From JBFLVQ01 sp040758525 (GTDB lineage Bacteria > Acidobacteriota > Blastocatellia > Chloracidobacteriales > JADJPF01), in NCBI GenBank assembly GCA_040758525.1, contig JBFLVQ010000356.1, forward strand, positions 1-9,630: a stretch of DNA of 9,630 nucleotides. Direction: 5' to 3'. A model generated the notes under the pieces. The model was given only the letters and a program-made list of their open reading frames with translations. It was not told the origin of the DNA and made no database searches. This document shows positions 1 through 4,877 of the stretch, one piece after another. The translations under genes and the position numbers were made by a program. Within the stretch, counting starts at the first letter, position 1. The number at the start of each line of letters is the position of its first letter.

Positions 1-132
1 GCAAGAATAGGATCTGTTCGTGAAGTTGTTTCTAGAGCCTTTACACAACTGCAAAATGAGGGATTGATTATTATGGAATCGAGAGCGATAACAATTCCTG
101 CTCTCGACTCCTTGAATAATTACTGTGATTAA
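1..132 (+). CDS. C-terminal end of a Crp/Fnr-family transcriptional regulator (5' partial)
   Basis: An open frame enters from the left edge and ends at TAA 130-132, giving 43 residues. The visible part reads IGSVREVVSRAFTQLQNEGL, which is the recognition helix and following helix of a Crp/Fnr winged helix-turn-helix (compare the GxSRExVxRxLxxLExxGLI pattern of that family), followed by a short wing and tail ending in LNNYCD. The cyclic-nucleotide-binding-like sensor domain would lie upstream of the window, so ligand and target genes cannot be stated. Its stop is only 14 bp from the stop of the convergent minus-strand gene. A perfect 8-bp inverted repeat sits inside the last codons (see 79-107). 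Assignment to the family is fairly secure despite the short fragment; the subfamily is not. Confidence 0.72.
   Translation, partial: ARIGSVREVVSRAFTQLQNEGLIIMESRAITIPALDSLNNYCD
79..107. repeat. Perfect 8-bp inverted repeat inside the 3' end of the Crp/Fnr-type gene
   Basis: TCGAGAGC at 79-86 is repeated in reverse complement as GCTCTCGA at 100-107, with a 13-nt loop. There is no U-run after either arm, so it is not a standard intrinsic terminator. Because it lies near the 3' ends of two convergent genes, an mRNA-stabilising or terminator role is possible, but chance within coding sequence is also possible. Confidence 0.35.
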
Positions 133-146
133 AACCCGATCTATCT

Positions 147-554
147 CTATACATAGGTTAGCTCTATCTGTCCACCGGCTGTCACGGTGGCGCCATATGT
201 GCCATTTGCCAATGGATAAGTCTCTTGTGGGTTTAGCGCCGTTACCAGAGCATTATAAGCAGCATTTGCTGATTCTTGCCAAACCGCGATCTGACCTATT
301 ATCAGAACTGTGTTAGCATCGTAATTTTGCGCATTAAGGACTTGTGTAACGGTTGCGACATCCCCAGCCGTAAATTGATTGCCCTGACCATCAATAAGCA
401 CTAGATGAATACCTATTACACTATTTACTCCTGTTACCTTTGCTAACACGCCTATACAGGAGGTGAATCGTGTAAATTGAATAGTCTGTGCTACTCCCCA
501 CTCACATTCAGCTATCTGCATAACATTGGCAGCCTGATTTAGTGTGTATGGCAT
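147..554 (-). CDS. Small protein with a CheD/CNF1-like Cys-His signature, candidate glutamine deamidase
   Basis: 135 residues; ATG at 554-552 is preceded on the minus strand by a strong AAGGAG Shine-Dalgarno sequence. There is no signal peptide or membrane helix. Residues 31-38 read TSCIGVLA and residues 47-55 read IGIHLVLID. This resembles the catalytic neighbourhood of CheD, where GSCVAV carries the nucleophilic Cys and AHVMLPD carries the His. The Cys33-His50 spacing of 17 equals the Cys27-His44 spacing I recall for Thermotoga CheD. After the His there is a predicted helix (about 63-75) and a hydrophobic strand (81-88), consistent with that fold. CheD deamidates glutamines in chemoreceptors; related CNF1-type domains act on host GTPases. 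Here no che genes are visible, the protein is shorter than CheD (about 160), and the CheD glycine-rich GGA motif is absent. The fold is therefore an inference from short motifs. It could equally be an unrelated lineage-specific protein. Gene reality is solid; function is tentative. Confidence 0.6.
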   Translation of the reverse strand: MPYTLNQAANVMQIAECEWGVAQTIQFTRFTSCIGVLAKVTGVNSVIGIHLVLIDGQGNQFTAGDVATVTQVLNAQNYDANTVLIIGQIAVWQESANAAYNALVTALNPQETYPLANGTYGATVTAGGQIELTYV

Positions 555-630
555 CTGTTTATCTCCTTCTTATTTTTTGTTCTATGATCAGATCAATAGT
601 CACGGGTGGTGACAATATATACAATGGTAC

Positions 631-645
631 TAACAAGCATTGTTA
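631..645. promoter_or_regulatory. Perfect short inverted repeat upstream of the CheD-like gene, possible operator
   Basis: TAACAA (631-636) and TTGTTA (640-645) form a perfect inverted repeat with a 3-nt centre, about 80 bp before the start codon of the minus-strand CheD-like gene. The position suits an operator, but I could not place a convincing -35/-10 pair next to it, and short AT-rich inverted repeats arise easily by chance. Confidence 0.2.
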
Positions 646-703
646 CTATTTATATTGCTTGCCAGCAGAGTTGAACAGAAAGAAGTTATCCAATCTATTC
701 CAG

Positions 704-753
704 CAGTTCTGCGCGATCTTTCCACAGTTCTGCGCGATCTTTCCACAGTTTTG
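704..753. repeat. 21-bp tandem direct repeat, two full copies plus a partial third
   Basis: Two identical 21-bp units beginning CAGTTCTGCG lie head to tail at 704-724 and 725-745. A third partial unit starts at 746 and keeps about 8 bp with one change. The units contain GCGCGATC. The array lies in the noncoding stretch upstream of the minus-strand CheD-like gene and downstream of a coding remnant. The number of copies could vary by slippage. It is too short and has no spacers, so it is not a CRISPR array. In one plus-strand frame it encodes a PQFCAIF repeat, but that small reading frame overlaps the CheD-like gene start and has no good ribosome site. Confidence 0.7.
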
Positions 754-784
754 TTGCTCTTATTAAGAATGTATTTGGCAGCAA

Positions 785-850
785 TTAAGCGGCCTTAGGC
801 TTCTCAATAGAACCATCATCAGAATCAAGAGGATGAAAATCTCTGCTAAT
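785..850 (-). pseudogene. Short minus-strand coding remnant (C-terminal tail of an unknown protein)
   Basis: Read on the minus strand, 850-788 gives ISRDFHPLDSDDGSIE followed by KPKAA and a TAA stop (787-785). The charged, proline-containing, natural-looking tail is preceded directly by an in-frame TAG (853-851) and has no start codon. It may be the eroded end of a lost gene. It is only 21 codons, so chance cannot be excluded. The rest of the 428-base gap (555-982) holds the tandem repeat and AT-rich sequence, with no other gene I can support. Confidence 0.2.
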
Positions 851-982
851 CTAGCACTTATGATAAATATATGTTCCTAATCCCACACATTAACCGTAAA
901 TTTACCATGTAGATCGCTATTTTGAATCCTTTCTCGTCCATTAGCTGTATTATTAATCAGGTTTATTGGGAAGGAAATAAAT

Positions 983-1876
983 ATGCACTTGACCATGAAT
1001 ATTGATAGAGCAATCAGATTGATTATCACTATCATCATAGCAAGCCTGTTGGTCTTAAACAGCTTGGCTAGCAGCCTTGATGTCAACTCGTTTGGTAATC
1101 CAGAGCAGGTAACTATTGCCAACTATAATGGTGATGCAATGGAACCATTTATCACTCGTGATGGTAGATTTCTCTTATTTAATAATCTTAACGATCCTTC
1201 TGTAGATACAAATCTACACTATGCAGAGCGTGTAGCAGATACAATATTTATTTACAAGGGAGAAATAGAAGGTGCCAATACTACTGCACTTGAAGGTGTC
1301 GCCTCGACAGATCGTGATAATAGAATCTATTTTATCTCACCAAGAGATTATCCTCAGACATTCTCAACTATCTATCAGGGCTTCTTTATCAACGGCAAGA
1401 TTACAGATGTCAAACTTGTGCGTGGGATTTCAAAAAAGAGGCCAGGTAGAGTAAATTTTGATGCTGAGATCAGTCCAGATGGCAATACTCTCTATTTTGT
1501 TGATAGCCGTTTTGGCCGTAATGGTCCTGAAACGGCTGACCTGGTGATAGCCGAGCGGCGAGGAAAAGGTTTTCGTAGAGTTGTTGATAGTGCAAAGATC
1601 TTGCACAATATTAATAGTGAACAGCTTGAATATGCACCAGCTATTTCCGCTGATGGCCGGGAACTCTTCTTTACGCGGTTTGCATTGGGTTCAAACAGCC
1701 CAGAAATTTATGTTGCCATTCGTGCTGATGCTGGTGCGCCATTTGGTAAACCAATAAAACTAACGGCTATTAGTGGCTTTGTGGAGGCACCTACACTCTC
1801 GCCAGATGAGAAGTCTCTCTACTACCATAAAAGAGAAGGAAGCCGGTTTGTTATTTACCGAGTAACAAGATCGTGA
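983..1876 (+). CDS. Exported or membrane-anchored PD40 (WD40-like) beta-propeller protein
   Basis: 297 residues. ATG 983 is preceded by GGAAGGA about 8 nt upstream; a second in-frame ATG lies at 995, and either leaves the export signal intact. Residues 9-30 form a hydrophobic signal or anchor (ending near NSLASS). At least four TolB/PD40-type blades follow, each with the x-S-x-D-G-x-x-L-x-F pattern: PFITRDGRFLLF (55-66), AEISPDGNTLYF (161-172), APAISADGRELFF (218-230) and APTLSPDEKSLYY (269-281). A weaker blade is RDNRIYFISPRD (111-122). Proteins of this type fold as beta-propellers in the periplasm or on the surface and usually bind proteins or ligands without being enzymes; TolB itself binds Pal and colicins. 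At under 300 residues this is a stand-alone propeller lacking the TolB N-terminal domain and any OmpA or peptidase domain. It appears monocistronic. The partner is unknown. Confidence 0.85.
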   Translation: MHLTMNIDRAIRLIITIIIASLLVLNSLASSLDVNSFGNPEQVTIANYNGDAMEPFITRDGRFLLFNNLNDPSVDTNLHYAERVADTIFIYKGEIEGANTTALEGVASTDRDNRIYFISPRDYPQTFSTIYQGFFINGKITDVKLVRGISKKRPGRVNFDAEISPDGNTLYFVDSRFGRNGPETADLVIAERRGKGFRRVVDSAKILHNINSEQLEYAPAISADGRELFFTRFALGSNSPEIYVAIRADAGAPFGKPIKLTAISGFVEAPTLSPDEKSLYYHKREGSRFVIYRVTRS

Positions 1877-1958
1877 CAGTTGTAAAAACTCTGCATATTG
1901 CTTATTAGATTGCTAACAGCTCGACAAGCTATCACTTTTACTTAGAAGTTATGTAGTA

Positions 1959-2333
1959 ATGGAGCAGTATTTTCTAATAACAGAGGTTGTTGCTTCAAAA
2001 CAACGGAAAGGGAAGACTTGATTCTTAACACAGAACAGCCATTGCTTAATACATGCTGCTGTTGAACAGGCCCTGCCTGCTGCCCCTAGCGATGCGCAGC
2101 TCTGGGCCGATGTGCCTGTTGAGCATTTCAGCGATACCAATATGTGGCTGCATAGAGAGATATTAAAGAGAGAGGTTGATGTTAGTGAGCGTTTGTGCTT
2201 GATCGCTGGCTGCGTTCTTGAAACTGAGGCCATTGAACACAATATCGCTTCTTACAAGATTCACGGTTCTTTATTTCGTCAAGCTGCACCCACTCATTCC
2301 CATTTCTTTCAACGTTTTATGGTTGCTGCGTAA
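1959..2333 (+). pseudogene. Probable broken gene of unknown function, interrupted by an in-frame TGA
   Basis: From ATG 1959 the frame reads 20 codons starting MEQYFLITEVVASKQRKGKT to a TGA at 2019-2021, then stays open for 103 further codons to TAA 2331-2333 in the same frame. The second part looks like real protein: an acidic amphipathic stretch (VEQALPAAPSDAQLWADVPV), then helical segments such as HREILKREVDVSERLCLIAG and a His-rich end (THSHFFQRFMVAA). No good ribosome site precedes ATG 1959, or the GTG at 2112 which could start a 73-residue product. The simplest reading is a nonsense-mutated or truncated gene. A sequencing error at the TGA or a short intact protein from GTG 2112 are alternatives. 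I do not recognise the family. The rest of the 526-base gap 1877-2402 shows no other gene; a minor GTTGTT/AACAAC inverted repeat lies at 1986-2004. Confidence 0.35.
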
Positions 2334-2438
2334 GATCAGTAATTTTTCGGTAATCGCGCCCGAAGAATTCTTTAAGAACATTGTGGTTCTTGGCAGAAGT
2401 TCTTGACCGATTTTATGCGTTTTTATTTAGACTTTCTT

Positions 2439-2472
2439 GTCTTATATGATACAATACTGTCTCATATGAGAC
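2439..2472. promoter_or_regulatory. Tandem palindromic operators at the TetR-family gene start
   Basis: GTCTCATATGAGAC (2459-2472) is a perfect 14-bp palindrome. GTCTTATATGATAC (2439-2452) is the same sequence with two changes. The two start 20 bp apart, about two helical turns, so bound dimers would lie on the same DNA face. The downstream copy covers the ATG at 2466, and TATGAT (2445-2450) or TACAAT (2450-2455) inside and between them could serve as a -10 box. This is the expected layout for an autorepressed TetR-family gene. Binding itself is inferred. Confidence 0.65.
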
Positions 2473-3080
2473 GTTCTACTGATGATCATACAGAGTCATC
2501 CATTGCCCGAACAGATACCCGAGCCTTGTTGTTACAAGCAGCAGCAAGAGTAGTCGCGGAGAATCCTCAAGCGACACTGATAGAAATTGCGCGCGCGGCA
2601 GGTGTGGGGCGTGCGACTTTGCATCGGCATTTTGGTTCACGCCTGGATCTTATTCGGGCAACTGGACTTGAAGCAATTGTCAGATTGGAGAATTCCCTTC
2701 GCGGCTATTCCTTAAATTCCATTGAGCCGCTTACAGCACTGGACTTGCTAGTAAAGATTCTTGTGCCATGGGGAGAAAAGCTACGCTTTTTGATGGTGGC
2801 AGTAGAGCTATACGACGATCCAGAACTGAAAGCTGCTGAGTCCAAGGTTGACGATCTCATAGGTTCGGTTCTGCTTAATGCTCGTACAGCGGGAGTCCTA
2901 CGACAAGATGTTTCACCAACTTGGATCTTCTCAGTGTTTGAGGCACTCCTCTATACAACCTGGACAGCAGTCTCTCAAGGAAACTTAGCAGCCAATGATG
3001 CGGCTCGAACATTACGAGATACATTTCTACAGGGGCTAGGCTCGAACCAAAGTGGCCATAGCAGGGAGGCGGCTGAATGA
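2466..3080 (+). CDS. TetR/AcrR-family transcriptional repressor
   Basis: 204 residues from ATG 2466. The N-terminal TetR helix-turn-helix spans about residues 15-63, with ATLIEIARAAGVGRATLHRHF (36-56) as the DNA-binding core, including the typical GVGRATLHRHFGSR recognition-helix region. The all-helical C-terminal ligand and dimer domain follows (about 65-195). The frame is open further upstream (ATG 2415, TTG 2403), but those extra residues (MRFYLDFLVLYDTIL) are the translated promoter/operator, so I place the start at 2466. No Shine-Dalgarno sequence precedes it, and a promoter with its -10 at 2445-2455 would give an almost leaderless mRNA. The stop overlaps the next start (ATGA 3077-3080), so this repressor and the membrane protein are co-transcribed and probably translationally coupled. 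The inducer is unknown; by context it probably controls 2466-6113 through the palindromes at 2439-2472. Confidence 0.88.
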   Translation: MRRSTDDHTESSIARTDTRALLLQAAARVVAENPQATLIEIARAAGVGRATLHRHFGSRLDLIRATGLEAIVRLENSLRGYSLNSIEPLTALDLLVKILVPWGEKLRFLMVAVELYDDPELKAAESKVDDLIGSVLLNARTAGVLRQDVSPTWIFSVFEALLYTTWTAVSQGNLAANDAARTLRDTFLQGLGSNQSGHSREAAE

Positions 3081-4162
3081 CTATTATCGATTCACGTCGC
3101 CTGGATGGATTCGATGTAGCGAGGGCTATCGCGGTCTTTGGTATGTTTGTGGTTCACGCGTTCCTGATACTTGGCCCGCCGTATTGGGCACTAGTTGGTA
3201 TACCACATCTGCTGTTCAATTTTTGTGACGGCCGCGCGGCGGCGACCTTCGTGCTTCTAGCTGGTCTCGGCGTAGGACACCTATTAGAACGCGTGCCAGA
3301 ATGTGACCGCCGATATGTTCTATGGCGGCGGTCTGCCTTTCTTGGTGCGCTTGGAGTTCTCAATCTAGCTGTTTGGCCTGGTGACATTCTGCGCCTTTAT
3401 GGGATCGCCCTGTTTGTTGCAGCGTTTCTGTTCCGCCTATCGGCACGTGCACTCGGAGGTATCGCCCTTTTCTTACTAGTAGCGTTTCCTACCTGTGCCA
3501 TATTCATTGACTGGGATGCCCGATGGGATTGGCTGACACTGACCTACAGTGGACTGTGGACACCATCGGGGTTTGTTTTAAACTTGGTGATTGACGGATT
3601 TCGTCCACTTATTCCCTGGTTGGCATTCTTTGTACTAGGTTTAGTCTTGGCCCGCTTGAACTGGCGTAGCCCACAGACCTCATCTCGCATACTATGCATT
3701 GGTGGAATACTTTTCCTTGTAGCAGAGTCTACGTCTGTGATCCTACTTGCACTTACAAAAAGAGGTTCGCTTGAAGCGGAACTTGGTCAGGAAACGCTCA
3801 GCACTCTATTTGGTACGCATTCGATGCCTCCTATGCCACTATTTGTGTTGTCAGCATTAGGTGTCGGGATGATATGCCTTGGTTCTGGATTCATTTTGGC
3901 TAGGATTTTGCCACAGACGGTGCGCAGTGCCCTTGCCTGTACAGGGCGACTTGCACTTACCTGGTACCTAGTACACATCATGGTGCTTGTTGCGGTCGCT
4001 ACATTCAATTTTGGAAACAGACTATCTGCTTGGCAAACTCTAAAAATCGCAGTTGCTGCTTTCATAGGTATAGTAATTATCTCTCGTTGGCGGAATGGTG
4101 AACCAACTGTCCTAGAACGAAGCCTACGTCGTTTTTCGAAGCCTGGTGGCTCCGTCACATGA
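3077..4162 (+). CDS. Polytopic membrane protein, DUF418/DUF1624 (acyltransferase-like) family
   Basis: 361 residues, start ATG 3077 overlapping the repressor stop by 4 nt, with GGGAGG just upstream. It is strongly hydrophobic with roughly nine to ten predicted membrane helices. The N-terminus RLDGFDVARAIAVFGMFVVHAF (8-29) is the typical opening of DUF418 (YeiB-like) and DUF1624 (heparan-alpha-glucosaminide N-acetyltransferase-like) proteins, where the His lies in the first helix. DGRAAATFVLLAGLGVGHLLER (residues 51-72) is the second conserved block. Near the C-terminus GRLALTWYLVHIMV and RNGEPTVLERSLRRFSK match the DUF418 ending. The biochemical role of DUF418 proteins is not established; transmembrane acyl transfer or transport is proposed by homology only. 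Pairing with a TetR repressor suggests induction by a small molecule, possibly as an efflux or envelope-modification function. Confidence 0.8.
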   Translation: MTIIDSRRLDGFDVARAIAVFGMFVVHAFLILGPPYWALVGIPHLLFNFCDGRAAATFVLLAGLGVGHLLERVPECDRRYVLWRRSAFLGALGVLNLAVWPGDILRLYGIALFVAAFLFRLSARALGGIALFLLVAFPTCAIFIDWDARWDWLTLTYSGLWTPSGFVLNLVIDGFRPLIPWLAFFVLGLVLARLNWRSPQTSSRILCIGGILFLVAESTSVILLALTKRGSLEAELGQETLSTLFGTHSMPPMPLFVLSALGVGMICLGSGFILARILPQTVRSALACTGRLALTWYLVHIMVLVAVATFNFGNRLSAWQTLKIAVAAFIGIVIISRWRNGEPTVLERSLRRFSKPGGSVT

Positions 4163-4222
4163 CTATCTGCAAGCAGTGTTCGCTTAAATAATGACATAAA
4201 TGACACAAAAGGAAGAATCTCT

Positions 4223-4729
4223 ATGATCAATGGAAAGAATCCAACCGCCTTCAGCGCAAAATTGGACTCAAAACAACGGCTGATTTCTGTGTCGATTGCA
4301 GTGATTATACTGCTGGTACTAATTCTGACTGCAGGCATTTCGTATGGCAACTCAGAGACGACATCATTGGAAGTGATTCTTCAGAGTCAATCCGGCGATA
4401 ACGGCAGAGTTGTAATCATACTCTATCAAGATGCCAAGACTTGGCTAGGAGACAACCCCTATAGTTATGCTTTCGGTCGGATTGAGCAAGGAATGGCCAA
4501 GGTAGAAATAGCAGGTCTACAGCCAGGCACATTCGCGGTCTTCGCTTTTCACGATAGAATTGCCAACTATGAGTTCGACGAAGATTGGTTGGGTCGCCCA
4601 AAGGAATCTTATGGGTTCAGTAATGGTGATGGGGATGGAGAAGAACTCTCATTTGAGCAGGCGCGCATCCAATTACGACCGGGCAGGAATTTGATCAAGA
4701 TCAAGTTAGTGACATACCATACGCCGTAA
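4223..4729 (+). CDS. Membrane-anchored DUF2141 domain protein
   Basis: 168 residues; ATG 4223 has AAGGAAG about 6 nt upstream. Residues 20-40 form one hydrophobic signal-anchor helix, and the rest should be periplasmic or extracellular. Residues 47-163 match DUF2141: a strand with GRVVIILY (61-68), then LQPGTFAVFAFHD (99-111), GRPKESYGFSNG (124-135), and a final SFEQARIQL plus IKIKL strand. The HD...G-P-E-YGFSN signature is diagnostic of this family, usually a secreted, transthyretin-like small beta-sandwich of unknown function. It is 60 bp downstream of the membrane protein on the same strand and probably in the same transcript. Family proteins are often single-domain and about 140 residues, so length is normal apart from the N-terminal anchor and cytoplasmic tail. 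Confidence 0.85.
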   Translation: MINGKNPTAFSAKLDSKQRLISVSIAVIILLVLILTAGISYGNSETTSLEVILQSQSGDNGRVVIILYQDAKTWLGDNPYSYAFGRIEQGMAKVEIAGLQPGTFAVFAFHDRIANYEFDEDWLGRPKESYGFSNGDGDGEELSFEQARIQLRPGRNLIKIKLVTYHTP

Positions 4730-4742
4730 ATGGCAGCGGTTT

Positions 4743-4776
4743 CTTGGTTAGGCCAAGAGCCGTCGCCTTAACCAAG
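4743..4776 (+). terminator. Alternative hairpins between the DUF2141 gene and the monooxygenase (attenuator-like or weak terminator)
   Basis: CTTGGTTAGGC (4743-4753) pairs with GCCTTAACCAAG (4765-4776), 11 bp with one bulged A and an 11-nt loop. The same 5' arm can instead pair locally: CTTGG (4743-4747) with CCAAG (4753-4757), loop 5 nt. The two structures exclude each other. There is no U-tract right after the long hairpin (only CCTTTT at 4795-4800), so it is not a standard intrinsic terminator. Position 14 nt after the DUF2141 stop suggests partial termination, RNA processing or attenuation before the monooxygenase. Confidence 0.4.
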
Positions 4777-4808
4777 CAGTGGCTTAAGACGCATCCTTTT
4801 AGTCCGCT

Positions 4809-4841
4809 GTTGATGATGAGGTTATACTCGGCTTCATCAAC
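4809..4841 (+). repeat. Perfect 8-bp inverted repeat in the leader of the monooxygenase gene
   Basis: GTTGATGA (4809-4816) and TCATCAAC (4834-4841) form a perfect stem with a 17-nt loop, ending about 25 nt before the GAGGAG ribosome site of the monooxygenase. It could be a leader structure or a DNA-binding site. The stretch 4803-4877 is also open in the monooxygenase frame without a start codon, so it might be a coding remnant rather than a designed leader. Confidence 0.3.
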
Positions 4842-4877
4842 GCAGGTCGGGTACTCTCACTGTTTGAGGAGAACTGG

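Noticed and set aside
704..753. Possible CRISPR array
   Set aside because: The repeats are directly adjacent with no unique spacers and there are only two full copies; no cas genes are near.
542..766. Plus-strand 74-codon reading frame ending in a PQFCAIF repeat
   Set aside because: It overlaps the start of the well-supported minus-strand CheD-like gene, lacks a clear ribosome site, and its repeat is just the translation of the 21-bp DNA tandem repeat.
1986..2004. GTTGTT/AACAAC hairpin as a terminator for the propeller gene
   Set aside because: It is only 6 bp, lies over 100 bp after the stop and inside the probable broken gene, and has no U-run.
2403..2465. N-terminal extension of the TetR-family protein from TTG 2403 or ATG 2415
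   Set aside because: The extra residues are the translated promoter and operator region, are hydrophobic and unlike TetR N-termini, and no good ribosome site precedes either codon.
3787..4350. Minus-strand 187-codon reading frame
   Set aside because: It lies antisense across the DUF418-like and DUF2141 genes, both of which have clear family motifs; it shows no recognisable domain and is a shadow.
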